In this document: positions 1 through 6,311 of the stretch, piece after piece
How positions within the stretch are numbered: position 1 is the stretch's first letter
Layout of the letters: each line of letters begins with the position of its first letter
Origin: Pseudomarimonas salicorniae
Lineage (GTDB): Bacteria; Pseudomonadota; Gammaproteobacteria; Xanthomonadales; Xanthomonadaceae
Direction: 5' to 3'
Length of the DNA stretch: 51,469 nt
NCBI RefSeq assembly: GCF_023156535.1
Contig: NZ_JALNMH010000017.1
Span: 1-51,469 of the forward strand
Made by a program: the position numbers and the translations under genes
Notes under the pieces: generated by a model
Seen by the model: the letters and a program-made list of their open reading frames with translations, nothing else
What the model was told of the DNA's origin: nothing
Databases searched by the model: none

Positions 1-7
1 CGCCTCC

Positions 8-160
8 GCGGTCGCGCCCAAGGGCACTCCCACAGTTTGACTACGGCAGGGCCTGCTTTGCGGCGCCAACCGGACCTGGCAACGCCGTTGCGTGTGTAGG
101 AGCCAGCTTGCTGGCGATCGTCCCATCCGGGGCGACTATCGCCAGCAAGCTGGCTCCTAC
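8..160. repeat. Left-edge REPIN cluster: half of a B element plus a complete C element
   Basis: Positions 8-34 hold one half of a B-type palindrome (GCGGTCGCGCCCAAGG...CTCCCACA). Positions 96-118 and 138-160 are perfect 23-bp inverted arms starting GTAGGAGCC with a 19-nt centre (C element). Each arm contains its own small palindrome, GCCAGC-TT-GCTGGC, so the element can fold as one long hairpin or two short ones. The linker 35-95 matches the B-to-C linkers near 10.57-10.62 kb and 24.34-24.40 kb, so this is probably the end of a third A-B-C composite cut by the window edge. The GTAG head and paired inverted halves are the usual form of REPINs mobilised by RAYT transposases; no RAYT gene is in the window. 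Confidence 0.8.
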
Positions 161-213
161 AGCGGGACCGGGGCGAATGCGAACTTCGCGCCCGAAGCCG
201 TCTTTCGACCTGC

Positions 214-1029
214 TCAATCGTCGGGGAGGGTCACCTTGCCTGCGACGTTGCGATGGTCGACATCACCTGAGCCGATGTCGTCGACGACCAGGTCTCCGGC
301 GAGATCGCGCACCGAGAGGTCGCCCGAGCCGATGTCCTCGACGTGCACGTTGCCGGCGACGCCATCCAGCTTGATGTCGCCGGAGCCGAGGCGCTCGATG
401 CGGACATCACCGCGCACCCGCTCGGCTTCAAGGTCGCCCGAGCCGACCCGGGTCACCAGCAGCTGGCCGGCGTCGCGGATGATGGCGTCGCCCGAACCGA
501 CCTCGACCACCACCTCGCCTGCGATCCGGATCAGCTCGGCATCGCCCGAGCCGACGCCCAGCCGAACGCGGTCGGCCTCGCGCACCGCAAGGTCGCCCGA
601 GCCCACATCGGCGTCGACCTGACGGATGCCTTCCAGCGTGGCATCACCGCTGCCCAGCTCGATGGCCACGGGCAGGTCGGCAGGCAACTCGGCGTTGATC
701 CGCAGGTAGGCGTAGGTGCGTCCGAAGAAGATGCCGGAGAAGTTCGACTCGGTGCGCATCTCGACGCGCAGCTCGTTGCCGACCCGGCGCTGTCGCAGGA
801 CGATCCCGTCGAGCCGGTCCGGGTCCGAACTGCAGGCCTGCCCCGCTACGACGGGTGCGCCCTTGGCTGGCACGACGACCAGCTCGCCGTTGCCCACTTC
901 GAAGCGCACCGATTCGACGTCGCGCAGGTCGAGGTCGAGCGTGCGCGGCGCGCTGTGCTTGCAATCGTCGGCCAGGGCCAGGGCCGGAGCCAGGGCGAGC
1001 AGGGCGACAGCGGTCAGGTTCGCTTTCAT
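214..1029 (-). CDS. Secreted GSGD-repeat protein (DUF4097/DUF2807-like putative adhesin)
   Basis: A 271-residue exported protein. Residues 1-20 are a Sec signal peptide (MKANLTAVALLALAPALALA), followed by DDCKHSAPRTLDLDL. From about residue 110 to the end, a roughly 18-residue unit containing GSGD recurs eight times, typically as (V/I)GSGD followed by a short strand and a (A/R)G(D/N)V turn. This is the pattern of right-handed beta-helix proteins of the DUF4097/DUF2807 group. The ATG at 1029 is chosen because GGAGA lies just upstream and the signal peptide begins there; the frame is open to 1098 without a better start. It begins 28 bp after the permease stop and is the last gene of the operon. 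The substrate or partner is unknown; a surface or periplasmic beta-helix is my inference. Confidence 0.8.
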   Translation of the reverse strand: MKANLTAVALLALAPALALADDCKHSAPRTLDLDLRDVESVRFEVGNGELVVVPAKGAPVVAGQACSSDPDRLDGIVLRQRRVGNELRVEMRTESNFSGIFFGRTYAYLRINAELPADLPVAIELGSGDATLEGIRQVDADVGSGDLAVREADRVRLGVGSGDAELIRIAGEVVVEVGSGDAIIRDAGQLLVTRVGSGDLEAERVRGDVRIERLGSGDIKLDGVAGNVHVEDIGSGDLSVRDLAGDLVVDDIGSGDVDHRNVAGKVTLPDD

Positions 1030-1057
1030 CTTGGAATCTCCGGAAACAGGGGAGGGC

Positions 1058-2020
1058 TCAGCCCTCGTCGCGCCAGCGGCGCAGGCGGGTGGCGGCAAAC
1101 AGCATGGCGATGCCGACGATCACGCCTACCCACAGGTGCGGACTGGCCATCGACGCATACACCGTGCCGAGGTTGACCAGTTCGGCCAGCTGCTCGGGCG
1201 ATTCGACGTCCTCCATCTGCTCGAAGCTGCCGTTGAACCAGGTGCCCGGGAACATGCTGAACAGGGCGCGGGCGACCACGTGCTGCCAGAACCAGGAGTC
1301 GGGCACCGAGACGGCCTTCATCAGGTCGAACCAGCTGACCGCGATGCCGGCGCCCACCGGGATGCCCACCGCCCAGAGGAAGGGCTTGCTGCGGGCGAAG
1401 GCCGAGCAGAGCATCAGCCAGCCGACCGAGGGCAGGGCCCACAGTGCGGCCACCGGCAGGCTGGCGAGCAGCATGAACATGGCGCGCAGCGGGCTGGCAT
1501 TGCCGAACAGGATGCCGAAGAAGTTCTGGCCGTTGAAGGCGAAGAACACGCCGATCACCAGCAGGGTCAGCAGGGCCGTGACCATGCCGGCGGCCATGCC
1601 GATCAGCGGGGCGACGACCAGGGCACTGGCCACCTTGCTGAGCACGGTGTCACGGTCGGAGATCGGCAGCGACTTCCAGAACAGCACGCTGCGGTCGCGG
1701 CGGTCGTCGTAGAGCGCGCCCAGGCAGTAGAAGAAGACCACCACGGCGGTGACGATGCCGACCATCGAGGTGATCATCATCAGGGTCAGGTCGATGCCGG
1801 CGGCCAGATGCTCCTGCGCTTCCGGCGGCATGTTCTTGATCACGCCGTCGAGCTTCACCAGGCCGATCTTGATGTGATTGCGGTCGGCCGCTGCGCTGGT
1901 CACGGCCAGGGCCATGATGTTGAGCAGGGTGAAGATTCCGCCGGCGACGATCGGCGCCCAGAAGAAGCCGCCCTTGTTCTCCCAGAACTCGCGCTTCAGC
2001 AGCCACTTGATGCTATTCAT
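1058..2020 (-). CDS. ABC-2 type transporter permease
   Basis: A 320-residue polytopic membrane protein that begins MNSIKWLLKREFWENKGGFF, a start typical of ABC-2 permeases paired with YtrB-like ATPases. About six hydrophobic segments are visible: near residues 20-45, 105-130, 150-180, 190-215, 225-245 and 290-310. A long extracytoplasmic stretch follows the first segment. Its ATG overlaps the stop of the upstream ATPase by 4 bp (2017-2020), so the two are almost certainly translationally coupled and form one transporter. The cargo cannot be read from sequence; related systems are tied to cell-envelope stress or antibiotic response. Confidence 0.88.
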   Translation of the reverse strand: MNSIKWLLKREFWENKGGFFWAPIVAGGIFTLLNIMALAVTSAAADRNHIKIGLVKLDGVIKNMPPEAQEHLAAGIDLTLMMITSMVGIVTAVVVFFYCLGALYDDRRDRSVLFWKSLPISDRDTVLSKVASALVVAPLIGMAAGMVTALLTLLVIGVFFAFNGQNFFGILFGNASPLRAMFMLLASLPVAALWALPSVGWLMLCSAFARSKPFLWAVGIPVGAGIAVSWFDLMKAVSVPDSWFWQHVVARALFSMFPGTWFNGSFEQMEDVESPEQLAELVNLGTVYASMASPHLWVGVIVGIAMLFAATRLRRWRDEG

Positions 2021-2874
2021 GCGTAGGCTCCCTTCATGGTGGCCACGAACAGGTCCGAGACGCTCGGCGTGCGGGTTTCTCCGATCGCCGCCAGCTCGCC
2101 GCGCGGAACCCCGTCGAACAGGAAGACCGACTTGCCGAACACCTGACGCTCGTCGATCGGCTTCAGGGCGCGGGTCGCCTCGGCGCGGTCGGCCGGGACC
2201 ATGACCTCGCAGAAGCGGTCCGCCACCGCATCCATGCTGGCATCGAGGATGATCTTGCCGTCGCGGATGAACAGCAGGTCGGTGAGGATGTGCTCGATTT
2301 CCTCGACCTGGTGGGTGGTGATGATGATCGTCTTCTCTTCGTCGAAGTAGTCGTTGAGGAGGTTCTGGTAGAACTCCTTGCGATACAGGATGTCGAGGCC
2401 CAGGGTCGGCTCGTCCAGCACCAGCAGCTTGGCGTCGATGGCCATCACAAGAGACAGGTGCAGCTGCACGATCATGCCCTTGGACATCTGCTTGACCTTC
2501 ATCTCGGGCTTGAGCTTGGTCTTGGACAGCAGGGCCTGGCAGCGCGCCCGGTTGAAGCGGGGGTGCACGCCCTCGACGAAGTCGACCGCCTCGCGCACCC
2601 GGATCCAGCGCGGCAGGACGGCGACATCGGCGATGAAGCAGACGTCCTTCATCAGCGCGTCGCGCTCGGTGCGGGGGTCATGGCCCAACACGCGCAGATC
2701 GCCGTCGAAATGGGCGAGGCCGAGGATCGCCTTCAGCGCGGTGGTCTTGCCGGCGCCGTTCGGGCCGATCAGGCCGACGATGCGGCCGGCCGGGATGTTG
2801 AAGTCCGCGCCGTCCAGGGCCGGTTTGCCGTTGTAGCTCTTGCGCAGGCCGCGCGCTTCGATCACGCCGCTCAT
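2017..2874 (-). CDS. ABC transporter ATP-binding protein (YtrB-like)
   Basis: A 285-residue single nucleotide-binding-domain ATPase. The Walker A motif GPNGAGKTT is near residue 35, Walker B is LLVLDEPTLGLD, and the switch His is in TTHQVEE. The signature motif reads MSKGM instead of LSGGQ, a substitution common in YtrB-type ATPases. A C-terminal extension of about 70 residues follows the catalytic domain. I chose the ATG at 2874, which overlaps the regulator's TGA by 4 bp (2871-2874), although the frame is open to 2964. It energises the permease encoded immediately downstream. Confidence 0.92.
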   Translation of the reverse strand: MSGVIEARGLRKSYNGKPALDGADFNIPAGRIVGLIGPNGAGKTTALKAILGLAHFDGDLRVLGHDPRTERDALMKDVCFIADVAVLPRWIRVREAVDFVEGVHPRFNRARCQALLSKTKLKPEMKVKQMSKGMIVQLHLSLVMAIDAKLLVLDEPTLGLDILYRKEFYQNLLNDYFDEEKTIIITTHQVEEIEHILTDLLFIRDGKIILDASMDAVADRFCEVMVPADRAEATRALKPIDERQVFGKSVFLFDGVPRGELAAIGETRTPSVSDLFVATMKGAYA

Positions 2875-3245
2875 TGCGCGGTCTCCTTGGGCTGGGGGGG
2901 AATGCGCAGCAGTTGCTCGGCCGACAGGCCGAGGCGTTCGATCCGCACCAGAACGGCCGGCCACTCCTCGCGCAGGAAGCGCTCTCGTTCGCTGGCCAGA
3001 AGTTTCTCCGGTGCCCCGTCGGTCACATACATACCCAGTCCCCTGCGTTTTTCGACCAGCGACTCGTCGGCCAGCTCCTGATAGGCGCGCGAGACGGTGA
3101 TCGGGTTGAGTTGGAAGTCGGCGGCCACCTGCCGCACCGAGGGCAACGCATCCCCGGGCTTGAGCACGCCATCGAGCATCATCGCCACCACCCGCTCCTT
3201 GAGCTGCAGGTAGATGGGCGTGTTGTCATTCCACTGCACGCTCAT
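2871..3245 (-). CDS. GntR-family transcriptional regulator, YtrA subfamily
   Basis: A 124-residue regulator with an N-terminal winged helix-turn-helix (about residues 10-75) showing the GntR signature: PIYLQLKERVV, GDALPSVRQVAADFQLNPITV and RGLGMYV. Only a short helical tail follows, with no large effector domain, which defines the YtrA subfamily. It lies between the small membrane protein (4-bp overlap at 3242-3245) and the ABC ATPase (4-bp overlap at 2871-2874), as YtrA regulators usually precede the transporter they control. The palindrome at 3617-3640 over the operon promoter is its likely operator, implying autorepression. Confidence 0.92.
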   Translation of the reverse strand: MSVQWNDNTPIYLQLKERVVAMMLDGVLKPGDALPSVRQVAADFQLNPITVSRAYQELADESLVEKRRGLGMYVTDGAPEKLLASERERFLREEWPAVLVRIERLGLSAEQLLRIPPQPKETAQ

Positions 3246-3586
3246 GCACCGGGCTCCGGACGGCGGGCCGCCTTGGCGGCGAACGAATAGAACGGCATCC
3301 GCACCGCCGAGAGGACGCGGCGCGACGGCGTTTCGTGACGGGCCCCCTCCGGCTTGTCGGCAGCCTCGCGGGCGGTGTCGACCGCGGCGTCGATGGTCAG
3401 GGCGGTGAGGGTGACGGCGAGCTGGTAGGCGGCGCGCTCCTGCTCGCTGCTAAGGCCGGTGAGGCCGTACAGCGGGCTGGCCGGCTCGACGGCCTCGACC
3501 GCAGGTTCAGCCACGGCCATGAAGCTCAGGACCAGTACCGTCGCGACCAGGGCGGTCAGAAGCGAGCTTTTCAGTCGGTACCACAT
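3242..3586 (-). CDS. Small single-pass membrane or exported protein, first gene of the YtrA operon
   Basis: A 114-residue protein that I do not recognise. Residues about 8-27 are strongly hydrophobic (LLTALVATVLVLSFMAVAEP) and read as a signal anchor or cleavable signal peptide. The rest is Ala/Glu-rich, with a likely amphipathic helix (EQERAAYQLAVTLTALTID) and a basic C-terminus. Its stop overlaps the start of the GntR gene by 4 bp and it lies immediately downstream of the palindromic operator. It is therefore the most highly transcribed gene of the unit if the regulator is an autorepressor. An accessory or sensor role for the ABC system is a guess from position. Confidence 0.75.
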   Translation of the reverse strand: MWYRLKSSLLTALVATVLVLSFMAVAEPAVEAVEPASPLYGLTGLSSEQERAAYQLAVTLTALTIDAAVDTAREAADKPEGARHETPSRRVLSAVRMPFYSFAAKAARRPEPGA

Positions 3587-3616
3587 GAGGCCTCTCCCTT
3601 GGTGAGGTATTGCGTC

Positions 3617-3657
3617 GGTGTTGTAGCGAACTATAACACCAAAGACGGCGGGCGCAA
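3617..3657 (-). promoter_or_regulatory. Promoter and YtrA-type operator of the ABC operon
   Basis: Positions 3617-3640 form a palindrome of 10-bp arms, GGTGTTGTAG and CTATAACACC, around CGAA; the arms differ by one base. The ends give the form GGTG-N16-CACC, which I recall as the site reported for YtrA regulators in Xanthomonas. On the minus strand a -10 like TATAGT (3635-3630) sits inside the palindrome, with TTGCGC (3657-3652) 16 bp upstream as -35. A bound dimer would block the -10. The first start codon is at 3586. Confidence 0.75.
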
Positions 3658-3758
3658 GCCCCCGCAGCAGGGCGTTGTCGGCCGTTCAGTCGCCCCGGCT
3701 TCACACCGGCCGGATCGCCCGCCGGATAGCCTTGCTCAACCCAGACCGGAGACCGCCC

Positions 3759-4322
3759 ATGAATTCGCCCGCCCGCCTGATCGGCCTTGTCCTGGCCGTG
3801 TGCCCTGCCGCCGCTTTCGCAGACTGCGCGCCGCTGCTGGACCACAGCTACCGCCCGCTGGCCGGCAAGCAGCCGGTGCACCTGTGCGAGGCCTATGCGG
3901 ACAAGGTCGTGCTGGTGGTGAACACGGCCAGCAAGTGCGGCTTCACGCCCCAGTACGAGGGTCTGGAAGCCCTTCATCAGGAACTTGGCGAGCGTGGCTT
4001 TGCGGTGATCGGCTTCCCGTCCAATGACTTCATGGGCCAGGAGCCGGGCAGCGAGGAAGAGATCCGCGACTTCTGCACCAACACCTACGGCGTGAAATTT
4101 CCGATGTTCGAGAAGGTCAGCGTCACCGGCGACGAGGTCACGCCGCTGTATCGCGCGCTTGCCGAGGCCTCCGGCGAGGCGCCGGGGTGGAATTTCCACA
4201 AGTACCTGATCGACCGCGACGGCAAGTTCGTGGCCAGCTACGGCTCCCGCACCAAGCCCGACGACGCCGCCCTTCGCGAGCGCATCGAGGCACTGCTGGC
4301 GGCGCCGGCGGCGAAGGACTAG
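3759..4322 (+). CDS. Exported glutathione peroxidase-family thiol peroxidase
   Basis: A 187-residue peroxidase with a signal peptide (MNSPARLIGLVLAVCPAAAFA). The peroxidatic Cys is in NTASKCGFTPQYEGLE, near residue 60, and it is a Cys codon, not selenocysteine. The tetrad partners Gln (GQEPG) and Trp-Asn (WNFHKYLI) are present. The usual FPCNQF reads FPSNDF, but a Cys in DFCTNTYGVKFP aligns with the resolving Cys of thioredoxin-dependent enzymes of this family. It therefore probably reduces hydroperoxides by a 2-Cys mechanism rather than with glutathione. Export to the periplasm is predicted, which is less usual than the cytosolic form. The ATG at 3759 follows GGAGA and starts the signal peptide. 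Confidence 0.9.
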   Translation: MNSPARLIGLVLAVCPAAAFADCAPLLDHSYRPLAGKQPVHLCEAYADKVVLVVNTASKCGFTPQYEGLEALHQELGERGFAVIGFPSNDFMGQEPGSEEEIRDFCTNTYGVKFPMFEKVSVTGDEVTPLYRALAEASGEAPGWNFHKYLIDRDGKFVASYGSRTKPDDAALRERIEALLAAPAAKD

Positions 4323-4391
4323 GGCCGAGCTTCGGCACCCAAGCTCAGCGGGCTTAATGGGCGCCAATTGGACGTTACGCAAATCCCGCCT

Positions 4392-4456
4392 GTAGGAGCC
4401 AGCTTGCTGGCGATCGTTCCATCCGGGGCGCCCATCGCCAGCAAGCTGGCTCCTAC
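4392..4456. repeat. C-type REPIN (isolated copy)
   Basis: Perfect 23-bp inverted arms lie at 4392-4414 (starting GTAGGAGCC) and 4434-4456, separated by 19 nt. The arms are identical in sequence to the copies at 96-160, 10626-10690 and 24405-24469, while the central 19 nt differs. It lies in the convergent gap between the peroxidase and the NTF2-like gene, where it could terminate transcription from both sides. The right flank carries ACTTCGCGCCC, related to the flank of the other C copies. Confidence 0.85.
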
Positions 4457-4505
4457 AAGGGGACCGGGGGAGCGCGAACTTCGCGCCCCCTCCTTCCGCC
4501 GCGGC

Positions 4506-5006
4506 TCAGAGCCTGCGCTTGATCGCCCGGATCATCCAGCCGAGTACTGGAATGTGCTGGAAGAGGCCGTCGGCGGCGTTCCAGTAGTCCTGGTGGTAGA
4601 TGACCCGCCCCTCGGCGTCGAAGCGCAGGTGGCTGGCGCCGATGGTCCAGGTCTCGACACCGCGGCGGAAGCGCTTGAAGCGGATCATCATCTTCCAGCG
4701 GACGATGAACTCGCCGGGCTGGACCGGAGTGCTGGAGACGATCTCGACCCGGCAGTCCTCGACGGCCTCGGCACTTTCCGAAAGATAGAGGATGAGAGGC
4801 GCGCGGCCGCGCACGGATTTCAGGGTGTCGTTGAAATACACCGCGTCGGCATAGGTCTGCGGCACCAGCCGTTCGACGCGGTCCGGGGTGAAGCTGGAGA
4901 AGAAGGTCGCGAATCGCTCCAGCGCCTCGCGCTCGGCGTCGCTGCCCGGAGCGGGCACATCCGGATGGCTGCGACGCAGTTCGTCCAGGACTTCGAATGA
5001 TTCCAT
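4506..5006 (-). CDS. NTF2-like (SnoaL/DUF2358-type) protein
   Basis: A 166-residue soluble protein with the features of a cone-shaped NTF2-like fold: an N-terminal helix with FATFFSSFTPDRVERLVPQTY, then ADAVYFNDTL, a central WKMMIRFKRF strand, and the C-terminal HLRFDAEGRVIYHQDYWNAADGLF pattern split over two strands. Such proteins bind small ligands or act as isomerases; no substrate can be assigned. The start is taken as the ATG at 5006, with GGAG eight bases upstream, rather than a GTG at 5015 that sits on top of the GGAG. It is transcribed divergently from the 52-residue membrane protein. Confidence 0.82.
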   Translation of the reverse strand: MESFEVLDELRRSHPDVPAPGSDAEREALERFATFFSSFTPDRVERLVPQTYADAVYFNDTLKSVRGRAPLILYLSESAEAVEDCRVEIVSSTPVQPGEFIVRWKMMIRFKRFRRGVETWTIGASHLRFDAEGRVIYHQDYWNAADGLFQHIPVLGWMIRAIKRRL

Positions 5007-5131
5007 GCTCGACACTCCGTTGGGACTGGCCTCACGATAGGGCAGGTGGAGTGAACGTGCTGCGCGCGGTCACGTCGCGCGCGCGGCTGCGTCCCCTCCA
5101 CTGACCGGTTGGCCATCCCAAGGAAGACCGC

Positions 5132-5290
5132 ATGATCCGCATCCTCATCCTGCTGGTCCTGCTCAGCGTGCTGGCGCTTTCGCTGCGGGCGATCTTCGCC
5201 GATAGCGATCCCCGCCGGCTGCGCGCGGCCGGCTGGGGCGCGCTGTCCGGCGGGCTGATCGTCCTGGGCCTGTGGATGATCCTGAGCTGA
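5132..5290 (+). CDS. Small two-helix membrane protein, 52 residues
   Basis: A short open frame with a strong ribosome site (AAGGAAG, 5120-5126) six bases before its ATG. The product starts MIRILILLVLLSVLALSL and ends GLIVLGLWMILS, giving two hydrophobic segments (about residues 2-20 and 35-51) joined by a charged hairpin ADSDPRRLRAAGW. This pattern suggests a genuine small inner-membrane protein. I do not recognise the family. It ends 6 bp before the convergent TPR gene, so the spacing also fits a real gene. Confidence 0.65.
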   Translation: MIRILILLVLLSVLALSLRAIFADSDPRRLRAAGWGALSGGLIVLGLWMILS

Positions 5291-5296
5291 GTCGGT

Positions 5297-6184
5297 TCAG
5301 CCCTTGGCACTGGCCAGGCGCTTGAGGTCGGCCTCGGCCATCTGCTTGACCGAGGGATCGGCCTTGCCCAGTTCGTAGGCAGCGCGGGCCTCCTCGATGC
5401 GACCGAGCTTCTCCAGCAACTGGCCGCGGCGCCAGTGGGCGGCGGGCAGGGACAGCTCGTCCGGCACCTCGCCGGCGGCGATGAAGGCGTCGATCAGGGC
5501 GAGGCCCTCCTCGATCTTGTCGTCGCGGATCGCCGCCAGCCGGGCCAGCTGGTAGCGCGCCATGGCATCTCCCGGCACGCGGGCCAGGCGCGCGCGCCAC
5601 AAGGCCTCCGACTCCGCCCATTTCTCGCCGCGCTGAAGGGTGCCGCTGTAGGCGAGCAGGACGCGGCCGTTGTCCGGAGACAGCTCGGCGGCCTCGCGCT
5701 GCAGCGCTTCGCCGCGGGCGGCATCCTTGTCGGAGAACGCCAGGATCGAGGCGGCGAGCTTGCCAAGGCCGGCGTCGCGCTGACCGATGGCCGCCACCTG
5801 GGACTCGGCCTTGTCGCGCCCACCGCCGAGGAAGCCCGGCGCCTGCAGGTAGTACTGGATCAGGTCGAAACGTGCATCGAGCATGTCCGGATCGATCTCG
5901 ACGGCGCGCTCCCAGGCATCCCGGGTGCGTCCGGCCCACTTGGCCTGGGTAAACACGCTGGCCTGTACCGCCTGGCGGCCGTAGGCGCGGCCGGCCCAGA
6001 CCAGCACGCGCGCGTCCTTCGAGTCCTCGCTGGCGGCCTCGGCGATCTCCACCGCGCGGTCGAGGTCGTTGCCGCGCAGCGCCTCACGGATCTGCTGGGC
6101 CTGTGCGGGCAGGGTATCGGCGAAAAGGGCGGGCGAGGCGAGGGCGAGCAGCAGACAGCAGGCAGCGCGGTGCAGCGTGGGCAT
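5297..6184 (-). CDS. Secreted tetratricopeptide-repeat protein
   Basis: A 295-residue protein with a Sec signal peptide (MPTLHRAACCLLLALASPALFA). At least five helix pairs of TPR type follow, with typical positions in ALRGNDLDRAVEIAEAA, AWERAVEIDPDMLDARFDL and LLEKLGRIEEARAAYELG. It is probably a periplasmic scaffold with no catalytic motif. AAGGGGAA precedes the ATG. No operon partner is evident: fusA2 lies 127 bp upstream on the same strand, with a short hairpin between them. Confidence 0.85.
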   Translation of the reverse strand: MPTLHRAACCLLLALASPALFADTLPAQAQQIREALRGNDLDRAVEIAEAASEDSKDARVLVWAGRAYGRQAVQASVFTQAKWAGRTRDAWERAVEIDPDMLDARFDLIQYYLQAPGFLGGGRDKAESQVAAIGQRDAGLGKLAASILAFSDKDAARGEALQREAAELSPDNGRVLLAYSGTLQRGEKWAESEALWRARLARVPGDAMARYQLARLAAIRDDKIEEGLALIDAFIAAGEVPDELSLPAAHWRRGQLLEKLGRIEEARAAYELGKADPSVKQMAEADLKRLASAKG

Positions 6185-6259
6185 GAACGGTTCCCCTTGG
6201 TTGGTGGGCGCATTGGAGCCGAGACCCGGGGGGCGCCGTGTAAAGGAATCGTTGCGCGG

Positions 6260-6283
6260 GAACGGGGAGTTGCAACCCCGTTC
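6260..6283 (-). terminator. Weak hairpin between the EF-G-like gene and the TPR gene
   Basis: GAACGGGG (6260-6267) and CCCCGTTC (6276-6283) form an 8-bp perfect stem with an 8-nt loop, about 30 bp after the stop of the EF-G-like gene on the minus strand. No run of T follows directly, so intrinsic termination is uncertain. Confidence 0.3.
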
Positions 6284-6311
6284 ATCCGCGTCCCGCCACG
6301 CGTGATGGCGC

